Positions 27,275-37,320 of a DNA stretch of 64,000 bases are shown here, piece after piece (within the stretch, counting starts at the first letter, position 1; the number at the start of each line of letters is the position of its first letter). The notes beneath the pieces were generated by a model. That model saw nothing but the letters and a program-made list of their open reading frames with translations, did not search any database and had not been told where the DNA came from. The DNA is from Formosa sp. L2A11 (lineage in GTDB: Bacteria; Bacteroidota; Bacteroidia; Flavobacteriales; Flavobacteriaceae): assembly GCF_009796865.1 (NCBI RefSeq), contig NZ_CP047028.1, forward strand, positions 1,178,001 to 1,242,000, given 5' to 3'. The position numbers were made by a program, and so were the translations under genes.

Positions 27275-27868
27275 TTACTTTATATCAAATTCCAATAAAC
27301 GTTTTACATACTTCCCTAAAACATCAAATTCTAAATTCACAGCATCGCCTATTTTAAAATATTTAAAGTTAGTATGTTCAAAAGTGAAAGGAATAATTGC
27401 TACACTAAATTGATTACGTTTAGAATTTACTACCGTTAAACTGGTTCCGTTTACTGTTATAGATCCTTTTTCAATAGTAATATTATTAAGTGTTTTGTCG
27501 TATTCAAAAGTAAATAACCAGCTTCCAGAAGTTTCTTTAAAATCTATACATTTAGCTGTTTGGTCTACATGACCTTGAACAATGTGACCGTCTAGTCTGT
27601 TTCCTAATAACATGGCACGTTCTAAATTTACTAAATCATCTATTTGTAAAGAGCCTAAGTTTGTTTTATTTAGAGTTTCTTGTATTGCTGTTACTGTATA
27701 AGTATTGTCTTTAATATCTACAACAGTTAAACATACACCATTATGAGCTACACTTTGGTCTATCTTTAGTTCAGAAGCCAAGTTGCTTTCTATGGTTACA
27801 TGTAGGTTGTCTTGATCTGATTTAAGATTAGTAACACGACCTAAATTTTCTATTATTCCTGTAAACAT
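27275..27868 (-). CDS. ribE: Riboflavin synthase, alpha subunit
   Basis: It converts two molecules of 6,7-dimethyl-8-ribityllumazine to riboflavin. The 197 residues contain the two lumazine-binding repeats: the N-terminal MFTGIIENLGRV with AHNGVCLTV, and the second half starting GNRLDGHIVQGHVDQTA with GSITVNGTSLTV. The length fits the family. It is divergent from pdxA, with 65 bases between the starts. No riboflavin operon partners or FMN riboswitch are adjacent. Confidence 0.94.
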   Translation of the reverse strand: MFTGIIENLGRVTNLKSDQDNLHVTIESNLASELKIDQSVAHNGVCLTVVDIKDNTYTVTAIQETLNKTNLGSLQIDDLVNLERAMLLGNRLDGHIVQGHVDQTAKCIDFKETSGSWLFTFEYDKTLNNITIEKGSITVNGTSLTVVNSKRNQFSVAIIPFTFEHTNFKYFKIGDAVNLEFDVLGKYVKRLLEFDIK

Positions 27869-27887
27869 ATTATTTCATTTATTTGGT

Positions 27888-27895
27888 TAAATTTG
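27888..27895 (+). promoter_or_regulatory. -7 promoter box upstream of pdxA
   Basis: TAAATTTG matches TAnnTTTG exactly and is 38 bases before the pdxA start. A properly spaced -33 TTG is not clear. Confidence 0.45.
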
Positions 27896-27933
27896 TAGAG
27901 GTAAAATTACGAACAAAATAGTTATCAAGTTTA

Positions 27934-28956
27934 ATGAAGAAAGAAGAAAATATTATAGTTGGAATTTCAATTGGAGACTTGAATGGTATTGGAGGTGAAA
28001 TTGTCTTAAAGACTTTTGAAGACCCTCGAATTTTAGAATTTTGTACTCCAGTGATTTTTGCTTCCGTTAAGGTGATGTCTTTTTTAAAGGGTCATTTTAA
28101 AATGGATATCAATTTTAATGGTATTAATCACATCAATCAAATCGTTATTGGTAAGATTAATGTCATTAATGTTTGGAAAGAGAATGTGTCTATCAATTTT
28201 GGTAAAGAAGATTTTAAAATAGGAGCGTATGCTATTAAATCGCTTGCTGCAGCAACTTCTGCATTAAAAGATGGCGCAATAGATGTATTGGTTACAGCAC
28301 CTATAAATAAGCATAACATACAATCTGAAGACTTTAAGTTCCCAGGACATACAGATTATTTGGCGCAACAGTTAGAAGGCGATAGTTTAATGTTTATGAT
28401 AACCGATTTTTTAAAAGTGGGTTTATTAACAGATCATGTGCCAGTAAGTGAAATTGCAAATCACATCACACCAGAGTTAATTGAGAGCAAAATTAACACG
28501 GTTTACAAGTCGCTTCAACAAGATTTTCAAATCTCTAAACCAAAAATTGCTGTATTAGGTATAAATCCACATACGGGAGATAATGGTGTTATAGGAGTAG
28601 AGGACGATACTGTTTTACGTCCTACTTTAGCTAAAATTAAAGAAAGTGGTAAATTAGTTTTTGGCCCTTATGCTGCAGATAGTTTTTTTGGATCGAATAA
28701 TTATAAAAATTTCGATGCTATAATTGCTTCGTATCACGATCAAGGTTTAATTCCGTTTAAAACACTGTCTTTTGGAGAAGGTGTTAACTATACAGCAGGA
28801 CTAAATAAGGTAAGAACATCGCCAGATCACGGTACAGCCTTTGAAATTGCAGGAAAAGGTATTGCGAATGAAGAATCTTTTAAAGAAGCTTTATTTGCAG
28901 GTATACAGATTTTTAAGCATCGTTTAGAGTACGAGGAGCTTGTAAAACGAGTATAA
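27934..28956 (+). CDS. pdxA: 4-hydroxythreonine-4-phosphate dehydrogenase
   Basis: It oxidises 4-phosphooxy-threonine in the DXP-dependent pyridoxal phosphate pathway. Over 340 residues the family segments are plain: GISIGDLNGIGGEI near the start, APINKHNIQ and FPGHTDYLA (metal-site His) in the middle, GINPHTGDNGVIG, and ASYHDQGLIPFK with another metal-site His. A separate promoter precedes the next gene, so pdxA may be monocistronic or run into yceD. Confidence 0.94.
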   Translation: MKKEENIIVGISIGDLNGIGGEIVLKTFEDPRILEFCTPVIFASVKVMSFLKGHFKMDINFNGINHINQIVIGKINVINVWKENVSINFGKEDFKIGAYAIKSLAAATSALKDGAIDVLVTAPINKHNIQSEDFKFPGHTDYLAQQLEGDSLMFMITDFLKVGLLTDHVPVSEIANHITPELIESKINTVYKSLQQDFQISKPKIAVLGINPHTGDNGVIGVEDDTVLRPTLAKIKESGKLVFGPYAADSFFGSNNYKNFDAIIASYHDQGLIPFKTLSFGEGVNYTAGLNKVRTSPDHGTAFEIAGKGIANEESFKEALFAGIQIFKHRLEYEELVKRV

Positions 28957-29003
28957 AATATCGAATAAAAAAGATATAAACAAAAAAATGTTTATAAGTA
29001 GGC

Positions 29004-29031
29004 TTGTGTAAAATAATAATTCCTATATTTG
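29004..29031 (+). promoter_or_regulatory. Promoter of the yceD-rpmF operon
   Basis: TTG at 29004-29006 and TATATTTG at 29024-29031 are spaced by 17 bases, a full match to the Bacteroidota housekeeping promoter. The yceD start follows 16 bases after the box, implying a very short leader. Confidence 0.7.
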
Positions 29032-29047
29032 CAGGCTCAAATTAGAT

Positions 29048-29596
29048 ATGAAAATGAAGCTGTTGAAAGAATTTACAATTCAATTTATTGGATTAAAATT
29101 AGGAAAACATCAATTCGAATATCAAATTGGACAAGAGTTTTTTACTCATTTTGAGTATGAAGATTTTAATGATGCTAATATACATGTAGATGTTGTTTTA
29201 GAAAAAAAGACAACCTTACTAGAATTGCATTTTGAGATCTCAGGAACTGTAAATGTTTATTGTGATGTTACAAATGAACCTTACGATCAACCTATTCAAA
29301 ATGAATTTGATTTGGTAGTGAATTTTGGTGATGAGTATAATGACGATGAAATTGATATGTTAATTATTCCTCATGGGGAGTATGAATTAAATATACAACA
29401 GTATATTTACGAATTAATTGTATTAGCGGTTCCATCAAAACACGTACATCCAGGAGTTGAAGATGGTACGTTGGAGTCAGAAATACTTGACAAATTAGAA
29501 GAATTAAGTCCTAAAATTAAGGAAGAAAAGAAAGACCAAGAGGAGTCAGACCCTCGTTGGAATACATTAAAGAAACTATTAACGGATAATAAATAA
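29048..29596 (+). CDS. YceD/DUF177 family protein
   Basis: The 182-residue protein has the DUF177 core: an N-terminal strand region, a middle VNVYCDVTNEPYDQP that holds one of the usual Cys positions, and an acidic C-terminal half with DPRWNTLKKLL. In many bacteria this gene precedes rpmF and has been linked to 23S rRNA handling. Here it lies 7 bases before rpmF, under the strong promoter at 29004-29031. The symbol yceD is in general use but the biochemical role is unsettled. Confidence 0.85.
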   Translation: MKMKLLKEFTIQFIGLKLGKHQFEYQIGQEFFTHFEYEDFNDANIHVDVVLEKKTTLLELHFEISGTVNVYCDVTNEPYDQPIQNEFDLVVNFGDEYNDDEIDMLIIPHGEYELNIQQYIYELIVLAVPSKHVHPGVEDGTLESEILDKLEELSPKIKEEKKDQEESDPRWNTLKKLLTDNK

Positions 29597-29603
29597 ATAG
29601 AAA

Positions 29604-29807
29604 ATGGCACATCCTAAAAGAAAAATCTCGAAAACAAGAAGAGATAAAAGAAGAACACATTATAAAGCAACTGCGCCACAAATTGCTACGTGTCCAACAA
29701 CAGGAGAAGCTCACTTGTATCATAGAGCACACTGGCACGAAGGTAAATTATATTACAGAGGTCAAGTATTAATTGACAACTCTGAAGTAGAAGAGAATCT
29801 AGCATAA
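29604..29807 (+). CDS. rpmF: 50S ribosomal protein L32
   Basis: The 67-residue basic protein begins [21 protein letters not shown], the standard L32 start. A single Cys is visible ([10 protein letters not shown]), so this is a form without the four-Cys zinc ribbon. It is co-transcribed with yceD and followed by a clear terminator at 29825-29854. The fatty-acid genes fabH and accBC follow in the conserved order. Confidence 0.96.
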   Translation: MAHPKRKISKTRRDKRRTHYKATAPQIATCPTTGEAHLYHRAHWHEGKLYYRGQVLIDNSEVEENLA

Positions 29808-29824
29808 TTATTATGCACGCATAT

Positions 29825-29854
29825 AAAAAAACGCTCCTTGTGAGCGTTTTTTTT
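29825..29854 (+). terminator. Rho-independent terminator after rpmF
   Basis: AACGCTC pairs with GAGCGTT around a short loop (stem core 29831-29836 with 29842-29847), and eight T follow. An A-run precedes it, so it could act on either strand. It closes the yceD-rpmF unit. Confidence 0.88.
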
Positions 29855-29986
29855 GTCATATAGTTTTCTATAAGTCAAAAACAACTTAATTTGCATCTAA
29901 TTAAACTAAAAAATTAAGTAATTTGGCCGTAAAATTTATGTTTTAGGTCTAATTTATTTTAAACTTTGGTTCAATAATTTATATTT

Positions 29987-30982
29987 ATGGGTAAAATAAC
30001 AGCGGCTATAACAGCTGTAGGAGGATATGTGCCAGAGGATGTTTTAACAAACAAGATGTTAGAGTCTATGGTTGAAACCAATGATGAATGGATTGTTTCA
30101 CGAACTGGTATTAAAGAACGCCGTATTTTAAAAGAAGACGGTAAGGGAACTTCCTTTCTTGCTATTAAGGCAGCTCAAGATCTTATCAATAAGTCTGGAG
30201 TAGATCCTAAAGAAATAGATTTAGTTATTGTAGCAACTGCTACACCAGACATGAAAGCAGCAGCAACAGCTGCGTTTACAGCAACAGAAATTGGAGCTGT
30301 TAATGCGTTTTCTTTCGATTTAGAAGCGGCTTGTTCAAGCTTTTTATTCGGAATGTCTACAGCGTCTAGTTATATTGAAAGCGGACGTTATAAAAAGATA
30401 TTACTTATTGGGGCAGATAAAAACTCTTCAATGATTAATTATAAAGACCGTGCTACCTGTATTATATTTGGTGATGGTGCCGGTGCAGTGTTATTTGAAC
30501 CTAATGAAGAAGGTTTAGGTTTACACGATGAGTATTTAAGAAGCGATGGTTGTGGTAGAGATTTTCTACAAGCTACTTATGGCGGATCATCTTTTCCTCT
30601 TACTTCAGATGCTTTATCAGAAGGTAAACACTATGTGTTTCAGGATGGAAAAACAGTATTTAAAAATGCTGTGTCTAATATGGCAGATGTTGCTGTAAAA
30701 ATATTAGAACGAAACAATTTATCTAAAGACGAAATTTCTTGGTTAGTAGCCCACCAAGCAAACAAGCGTATTATAGATGCAACAGCAAATAGAATAGATT
30801 TAGATTCTGAAAAAGTAATGACTAATATTGCAAAGTATGGTAACACAACTTCTGCTACATTACCATTGTTACTTTTTGATTATGAAAAACAACTAAAAAA
30901 AGGCGATAAGTTAGTTTTTGCAGCCTTTGGAGGTGGTTTTACTTGGGGATCTATATATTTAACTTGGGCATACAATTCCTAA
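29987..30982 (+). CDS. fabH: Beta-ketoacyl-ACP synthase III
   Basis: It condenses an acyl-CoA primer with malonyl-ACP to begin fatty acid synthesis. The 331 residues carry the catalytic triad: Cys116 in EAACSSFLFG, His in WLVAHQANKRI near 249, and Asn in KYGNTTSAT near 279. It stands between rpmF and accB, the conserved chromosomal order, 36 bases before accB, so it is probably an operon with accBC. Confidence 0.95.
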   Translation: MGKITAAITAVGGYVPEDVLTNKMLESMVETNDEWIVSRTGIKERRILKEDGKGTSFLAIKAAQDLINKSGVDPKEIDLVIVATATPDMKAAATAAFTATEIGAVNAFSFDLEAACSSFLFGMSTASSYIESGRYKKILLIGADKNSSMINYKDRATCIIFGDGAGAVLFEPNEEGLGLHDEYLRSDGCGRDFLQATYGGSSFPLTSDALSEGKHYVFQDGKTVFKNAVSNMADVAVKILERNNLSKDEISWLVAHQANKRIIDATANRIDLDSEKVMTNIAKYGNTTSATLPLLLFDYEKQLKKGDKLVFAAFGGGFTWGSIYLTWAYNS

Positions 30983-31018
30983 TCACTAATAATAACTTAT
31001 TTTAAAATCTAATTTATT

Positions 31019-31507
31019 ATGGATTTAAAAGACATTCAAAATTTAATCAAATTTGTTGCTAAATCTGGAGCAAGCGAGGTTAAATTAGAAACAGACGATG
31101 TAAAGATTACCATCAAAACAGGTGGTGACGAAAAAGGTGAAACTACAACTTATGTACAACAAATACCTGTAGGTGCTCCTGTAGCTCAGGCTCCTGTTAT
31201 GCAACCTGTAGTGGCAACAACTCCTGAAGCAGCTGCAGCAGCAGCACAATCAGAAGCAGATTCAAAATATATTACAATTAAGTCTCCAATTATTGGAACC
31301 TTGTATAGAAAACCATCTCCGGACAAACCATTGTTTGTAGAAGTTGGTCAAACAATACACGAAGGTGATGTACTTTGTATTATTGAAGCCATGAAACTTT
31401 TTAACGAAATTGAATCAGAAGTTTCTGGTAAAATTGTTAAAATACTTGTAGACGATTCGTCTCCTGTAGAATTTGATCAACCGTTATTTTTGGTAGATCC
31501 ATCATAA
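31019..31507 (+). CDS. accB: Biotin carboxyl carrier protein of acetyl-CoA carboxylase
   Basis: The 162-residue protein has an N-terminal domain, a flexible Ala/Pro/Val-rich linker at about 50-80 and a C-terminal biotinyl domain. The biotin-accepting Lys126 is in EAMKLFNEI. It carries carboxybiotin between biotin carboxylase (AccC, next gene) and carboxyltransferase (not in the window). A 73-base spacer precedes accC. Confidence 0.95.
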   Translation: MDLKDIQNLIKFVAKSGASEVKLETDDVKITIKTGGDEKGETTTYVQQIPVGAPVAQAPVMQPVVATTPEAAAAAAQSEADSKYITIKSPIIGTLYRKPSPDKPLFVEVGQTIHEGDVLCIIEAMKLFNEIESEVSGKIVKILVDDSSPVEFDQPLFLVDPS

Positions 31508-31580
31508 CAAATTTTGAAATTCCAAAACAAATCCCAATCGCTTGGTATTTGGAATTTGAGATTTTTAAATTATATATGTT

Positions 31581-32936
31581 ATGTTTAAGAAAATATTAAT
31601 AGCTAATAGAGGAGAAATAGCACTGCGTGTTATTAGAACCTGTAAAGAAATGGGAATTAAAACGGTTGCAGTGTATTCTACAGCCGATGCAGAAAGTTTG
31701 CATGTAAAATTTGCAGACGAAGCTGTATGCATTGGTCCACCACCAAGTGTAGATTCTTATTTAAAAATGTCTAATATTATTGCTGCTGCAGAAATTACAA
31801 ATGCAGACGCAATTCATCCTGGATACGGGTTCCTTTCAGAAAATGCAAAATTTTCTAAAATATGTGAGGAGCACGATATCAAATTCATAGGTGCATCTGC
31901 AGATATGATCTCTAAAATGGGAGATAAAGCAACTGCAAAAGAAACTATGAGAGCTGCTGGAGTACCTTGTGTGCCTGGTAGTGAGGGTATTATTCCTGAT
32001 TTTGAAACTTGTGAAGCAATTGCTATAGAGACTGGATATCCTGTAATGCTTAAAGCTACTGCCGGTGGTGGTGGTAAAGGTATGCGTGGTGTTTTTAAAC
32101 CTGAAGATTTAAAAGATGCTTGGGATTCTGCTCGTCAAGAAGCAAAAGCTTCCTTTGGGAACGACGCTATGTACATGGAAAAACTTATTGAAGAGCCAAG
32201 ACATATTGAAATTCAAATTGTAGGGGATTCTTCAGGAAAGGCATGTCACTTGTCTGAACGTGATTGTTCAGTACAACGTCGTCATCAAAAATTAACAGAA
32301 GAAGTGCCTTCTCCGTTTATGACTAAGAAATTACGTCAGGCAATGGGAGAATCTGCTGTGCGTGCTGCAGAGTATATTAAGTATGAAGGTGTTGGAACTA
32401 TCGAGTTTTTAGTAGATAAACACCGTAACTTCTACTTTATGGAAATGAATACACGTATTCAAGTAGAGCATCCTATAACAGAGCAAGTTATTGATTTTGA
32501 TTTAGTTCGAGAACAAATTCTTGTTGCGGCCGGAGAACCAATTTCAGGTAAAAACTATACGCCAAACTTACACGCTATAGAGTGTCGTATTAATGCGGAA
32601 GATCCATATCATGATTTTAGACCTTCTCCAGGACGTATTACAACGTTACATGCGCCGGGAGGTCATGGTGTGCGTTTAGATACACATGTGTATGCTGGTT
32701 ACAGTATACCGCCTAATTACGATTCTATGATTGCAAAGTTAATTACAACAGCGCAAACACGTGAAGAGGCTATAAGTAAGATGAAACGTGCTCTAGATGA
32801 GTTCGTCATAGAAGGAGTTAAAACAACAATTCCTTTTCATAGACAGTTAATGGAACATCCAGATTATGTGTCTGGTAAGTATACCACAAAATTCATGGAA
32901 GATTTCGTAATGGAAAAACCTCCAGTAGAAGATTAA
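31581..32936 (+). CDS. accC: Biotin carboxylase of acetyl-CoA carboxylase
   Basis: It carboxylates biotin on AccB using ATP and bicarbonate. At 451 residues it has the usual length. Key parts are [17 protein letters not shown] at the start, the glycine-rich ATP loop [12 protein letters not shown] near 159-170, the [15 protein letters not shown] metal-site segment, and [10 protein letters not shown] very strong terminator follows 6 bases after the stop, closing the fabH-accB-accC unit. Confidence 0.96.
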   Translation: MFKKILIANRGEIALRVIRTCKEMGIKTVAVYSTADAESLHVKFADEAVCIGPPPSVDSYLKMSNIIAAAEITNADAIHPGYGFLSENAKFSKICEEHDIKFIGASADMISKMGDKATAKETMRAAGVPCVPGSEGIIPDFETCEAIAIETGYPVMLKATAGGGGKGMRGVFKPEDLKDAWDSARQEAKASFGNDAMYMEKLIEEPRHIEIQIVGDSSGKACHLSERDCSVQRRHQKLTEEVPSPFMTKKLRQAMGESAVRAAEYIKYEGVGTIEFLVDKHRNFYFMEMNTRIQVEHPITEQVIDFDLVREQILVAAGEPISGKNYTPNLHAIECRINAEDPYHDFRPSPGRITTLHAPGGHGVRLDTHVYAGYSIPPNYDSMIAKLITTAQTREEAISKMKRALDEFVIEGVKTTIPFHRQLMEHPDYVSGKYTTKFMEDFVMEKPPVED

Positions 32937-32941
32937 AACAT

Positions 32942-32978
32942 AAAGCTCCGAATGAAAATCATTCGGAGCTTTTTTTTG
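32942..32978 (+). terminator. Rho-independent terminator after accC
   Basis: A 13-14 bp perfect stem (AAAGCTCCGAATGA / TCATTCGGAGCTTT, arms near 32942-32955 and 32959-32972) with a 3-base loop is followed by a T-run of eight. It is among the strongest hairpins in the window. Confidence 0.92.
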
Positions 32979-33244
32979 ATATTTATTTACTGTTAAAGTC
33001 AAATAAGTATAGGCATGTATTAGAGTTTGTTTCTATTCAAAACATTCATTTTCATTTATTATCCTCTTAGATTTTCTATTTAAATTTATTATTTATACTA
33101 TTAATCACTTCATTTAAAAATAGAAATCCTTTTGTTTTTTAGCGATTTATTACCTTAACATAAGAAAACCTTTGGAAAAAAGGTAGTTTAACCTCGTTTT
33201 ATTCCGTTTAACTAATATTTTTTTTAAAATATGGTAACCCATCA
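32979..33244. other. AT-rich gap between accC and the candidate small RNA
   Basis: No ORF, hairpin or perfect promoter box was found in this part of the 468-base gap between accC and the sod gene. The second part holds the candidate small RNA and the sod terminator. Confidence 0.4.
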
Positions 33245-33330
33245 TATATTTGCCTTACCATAACATAAGTAGGTTAAGTTCATGGTAGATTTGGGGCAAA
33301 AAGGTGAACTTAATAGGTTCGCCTTTTTCA
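33245..33330 (+). ncRNA. Candidate small RNA with own promoter and terminator
   Basis: A perfect -7 box TATATTTG (33245-33252) is followed 45 bases later by a 13-bp terminator hairpin (33298-33310 with 33316-33328, loop TAATA, two wobble pairs) ending in five T. The predicted transcript is about 73 nt (about 33258-33330). TTAAGTTCA (33274-33282) is exactly complementary to TGAACTTAA (33305-33313), so an alternative fold competes with the terminator stem. No plus-strand gene follows for 800 bases, which favours a free RNA. A -33 TTG was not found. Membership of a known flavobacterial RNA family such as Flavo-1 is possible but unchecked. Confidence 0.5.
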
Positions 33331-33348
33331 TTTTCTATAGTTTCTAAC

Positions 33349-33383
33349 AAAAAAAATCGGACTATAAGAATATAGCCCGATTT
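33349..33383 (-). terminator. Terminator of the sod gene
   Basis: AAATCGG-A-CTATA pairs with TATAG-C-CCGATTT around AGAA, with one internal mismatch. A run of A on the plus strand (a T-run on the minus strand) lies beyond it. It lies 22 bases past the sod stop in the correct orientation. Confidence 0.75.
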
Positions 33384-33404
33384 CAATATAAAATATATTT
33401 CGTC

Positions 33405-34013
33405 TTATTTTGCTTCAGCGTAACGACGTTCAACTTCATTCCAGTTAATTACATTAAAAAATGCATTAATATAGTCTGGTCTTCTGTTTTGGTAGTTTAA
33501 ATAATAAGCATGTTCCCAAACGTCTAATCCTAAAATTGGAGTTCCTTCGCAATCAACACCTGGCATTAATGGGTTGTCTTGGTTTGGAGTAGAACATACA
33601 GATACTTTTCCTCCTTTATGTACACATAACCAAGCCCATCCAGAACCAAATTGTGTTGCAGCTGCATTACTAAAAGCTTGTTTAAAAGCATCTACAGATT
33701 CAAAAGCATCTTCAATAGCTGTTTTTAATTCTCCAGATAAACGTCCTTTACCTTCTGGATTCATTACTTCCCAGAATAATGAGTGATTGTAAAATCCACC
33801 ACCGTTATTTCTAACTGCACTGTTACTCATGTCTAAACCTGTAAGAATATCTTCAATAGATTTTCCTGCTAAGTCTGTTCCTTCAATAGCGCCGTTTAAT
33901 TTGGTAGTATATCCTTGGTGGTGTTTTGTGTGATGTATTTCCATTGTACGTGCATCGATATTTGGTTCTAATGCATCGTAAGCATATTGTAATTTCGGTA
34001 ATTCGAAAGCCAT
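33405..34013 (-). CDS. Superoxide dismutase, Fe/Mn type
   Basis: The start at 34013 ([18 protein letters not shown]) was chosen over an upstream in-frame codon at 34076, because the family begins here and a promoter box lies between. The 202 residues show the metal ligands in context: His in [13 protein letters not shown], His in [11 protein letters not shown], and the [18 protein letters not shown] segment with Asp and His. It disproportionates superoxide in the cytoplasm. Fe and Mn forms cannot be told apart safely here, so no sodA/sodB symbol is given. Confidence 0.94.
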   Translation of the reverse strand: MAFELPKLQYAYDALEPNIDARTMEIHHTKHHQGYTTKLNGAIEGTDLAGKSIEDILTGLDMSNSAVRNNGGGFYNHSLFWEVMNPEGKGRLSGELKTAIEDAFESVDAFKQAFSNAAATQFGSGWAWLCVHKGGKVSVCSTPNQDNPLMPGVDCEGTPILGLDVWEHAYYLNYQNRRPDYINAFFNVINWNEVERRYAEAK

Positions 34014-34051
34014 AATATTATTGTATTTATGATTAATAAAAATTCCTTTTT

Positions 34052-34059
34052 CAAATTTA
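34052..34059 (-). promoter_or_regulatory. -7 promoter box of the sod gene
   Basis: On the minus strand TAAATTTG is an exact TAnnTTTG match, 38 bases before the chosen sod start. A TTG lies further upstream (34074-34076) at a short spacing of 14. Confidence 0.5.
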
Positions 34060-34142
34060 AGTATAATACACGTCAATTAAAAATAATTAATAGTTATCAA
34101 ATCATCGATAGTTTTTATCTTGTCTTAAATTTTTAATGAAGT

Positions 34143-37100
34143 ATGGAGCCTAGTACAACTTTTTCTATTTATGATGCCTCTGCAGGGAGTGGAAAAACTT
34201 TTACACTTGTAAAAGCTTATCTAACAATCTTATTTAAATCTAAGAGTCACTTTCAGTTTAAAAATATTTTAGCTATAACCTTTACCAATAAGGCTGTGTT
34301 TGAGATGAAAGAGCGTATTGTAAATACGCTTAAAGAGTTCTCCAACGAAGATGTGCTTAATGGTGGTAATGATATGTTTGGTTTGTTATGTGAAGAGTTG
34401 CAAATGGAACCCGAAGCATTACATAGTAAATCTAAAATGTTGCTGCATACTATTATTCATAATTATGCAGCGTTCGAGATTTCTACTATAGATGGATTTA
34501 CACATAGAATTATTAGGACGTTTGCTCACGATTTAAAGCTGCCTTTAAATTTTGAAGTCGATTTAGATTCAGAAAGTCTTCTAAATAAAGCGGTAGATAG
34601 ATTAATTGCAAAAGCAGGAACAAATAAAGAAATTACAGAGGTCTTAGTACAATTTGCACTCGAGAAAGCAGACGATGATAAAAGTTGGAATATTGCTTTA
34701 GATCTTAACCAGATTGCAAAACTACTTATTTTTGAAAATGATATTCCGTATTTAGCCGAGTTAAAAGACAAAACATTGTCTGATTTTAATACCCTTAAAA
34801 AACAATTAAGGACAGAAATAAAATCTTTCGAAACAGAACTTGTTCAGGTTGGTGTTGCGTTTTTAGAACTTATAAAAAATAATGGTATCGAATTTGCCGA
34901 TTTTTCAGGAAAATATGCTCCAAAATATTTTGAAAAATTAAGTGAAGGCGATTTAAATGTTAGTTTTAATACCGCATGGCAAAATAAACTAGAAACGCAC
35001 CCATTATATCCTGCACGTGTAAAGAAAGATCCTGAACTGGCAGGCACAATAGATAGTCTTCAGCCTAAAATAGCAGAACAATTTAATACATCTAAAGCCT
35101 TATATTTTTCTCTTAAGCTTAGAAAAACAATCTATAAAAATTTAACCCAACTTTCGGTTTTAAATGCCATTAATCAGGAATTGATAGCGCTTAAGACGGA
35201 AGATAATAAAATGCTAATTTCAGAATTTAATACCTTAATAAGTAATGAAATTAAAGCACAACCTACTCCTTTTATATACGAGCGTTTAGGAGAGAAGTTT
35301 AATCACTACTTTATTGACGAATTTCAGGATACATCTACCATGCAATGGAATAATTTAATTCCGCTAATATCTGAAGCTATAGATGCGCATGATATTGAAA
35401 AAGATCCAGGATCGTTAATGCTTGTGGGCGATGCTAAACAGGCTATTTACAGATGGCGTGGCGGGAAAGCAGAACAATTTATAGAATTGTCCGACCCTGA
35501 GTTTAATTTTAATCCATTTAATACACCAAAAACACTTGAAAATTTAGATACTAATTATAGAAGTTTTAAGGAAGTTATTCATTTTAATAATACGTTTTTC
35601 GAGTATTTATCTGGTGTAGCTTTTAGTAACGAAACCTATGGTAAATTATATCAGCGTGCCAGTCAGCATCAAAAGAATTCAAATTCAGGTTATGTAGATA
35701 TTTCTTTTTTAGATTTAAAAGATGAAGATCGAGACGTGCTTTATCCTGAACAAATTTATAATACAATTGTAACGTGTCAGGACAACGGGTTTCAATTAAA
35801 AGATATTTGTATTCTGGTTAGAAAGAAGAAAAATGCTGTAGCCACTGCAAATTATTTAAGTCAGAAATCTATTCCTATTATTTCTTCAGAATTATTACTT
35901 ATTAAACAAGCGCCAGAAGTGCTCTTTATTACACATGTTGCTACTTTATTGTTTCAGCCAAAAAATGCAGAAATTAAAGCTGAAATTCTATATTTTTTAG
36001 CCGATAAATTTAAAGTTGAAGATAAACATGAATTCTTAACGCAGCACATCTCGCTAGACAATGAAGCTTTGTTTGCTAGTTTCAATCAATTCGGAATAGT
36101 TACAAACGCGAAGGCTTTAATACAATTACCATTGTTTGATATGTTTGAAACTTTGGTGAGAGAATTTAATTTAGTAGAAGATTCTAATGCATATGTTCAG
36201 TATTTTCTAGATGTGGTTTTAGAATATACTCAGAAAAAAGGCTCGGATATTTTCGGATTCTTAGAGTATTTTGAAGCTAAAATTGATAAAACTGAGTATC
36301 GTGTCGCCAGAAGGACAAGATGCGGTGCAAATCATGACCATTCATAAATCTAAAGGTTTAGAGTTTCCTGTGGTTATTTTTCCGTTTGCGGATTTAAATG
36401 TTTACGAAGAAATAGAGCCTAAAGAATGGTTTCCTATAAATGCAGATGCATTTAGTGGTTTTCCGTTTACACTATTAGATTATAATAAATCTAATTTCGA
36501 AGAATTTGGAGAAGAAGGTCTAGCTATAAGTACAAGACATCAATCGGAATTGGAATTAGATAATCTTAACTTGTTATATGTTGCTTTAACACGACCAGTC
36601 CAACAATTATACATTATAAGTAGCTTGGCTTTCGATGCAAAACAGAATGTAAATACTAAAAAGTATAGCGGTTTATTTATAGACTATTTAATGCAAAACG
36701 GATTGTGGCAAGACACTACTTATACCTATCAATTTGGAGATCCCAAAAAGATAATAGAACGAGAAAAAAATCCGAAAAAAAAGGAAAATAAGCCCGAGCA
36801 GCTTAATTTAGAGTTTATTTCTACTGCTAAAAAAGATCACAATATAAAAATCATTGCAAATAGTGGTTATTTATGGGACACCAAGCAGCAAGATGCCATT
36901 GAAAAAGGAAATTTAGTCCATAATTTAATGGCTAAAATAAAAACAGATGAAGATGTTGAGCTGGTTTTAAATCAAGCAGAACAATCTGGACTTATTTCTA
37001 AAGATCAGTTTGGAGGTCTTCACGATAGTATTTTACAAATTATAGACCATACAGAACTTCAAACATACTATACATCACATAATACCATTTATACAGAACG

Positions 37101-37320
37101 TGATATTATTAATGCAGATGGTGTTATATTAAGACCCGATCGCTTGGTTATAGCTCCAGACAATAAAGTTGTAATTATAGATTATAAAACTGGAACTGAA
37201 TTAGAAAAACATAAAGAACAGCTTAACGATTACCAACATAGTATAGAAGCAATGCATTTTGAAGTCGATAAAAAGATTTTGGTTTATATAAATGATGATA
37301 TTCAGGTTATGTACGCTTAA
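34143..37320 (+). pseudogene. AddA-like UvrD/Rep helicase-nuclease, frameshifted
   Basis: Two overlapping frames together make one helicase of about 1,058 residues. Frame 1 (34143-36347) carries Walker A ASAGSGKT (12-19), Walker B FIDEFQDTS, LVGDAKQAIYRWRGGK and DTNYRS. Frame 2 (usable from about 36290 to 37320) continues with VQIMTIHKSKGLEFPVV, LLYVALTRP and a C-terminal nuclease motif VVIIDYKTG. The family expects ...DKLSIVSPEG..., and the sequence gives this if one A is removed from the AAAA at 36288-36291. After the shift, frame 1 runs to a premature stop in unrelated residues. It is a real mutation, a sequencing error or, less likely, programmed frameshifting. The intact protein would act with the AddB-like product at 39171 in double-strand break resection. 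Confidence 0.85.

Noticed and set aside
34014..34076. N-terminal extension of superoxide dismutase
   Set aside because: The family starts at MAFELPKL, and the -7 promoter box lies within the extension.
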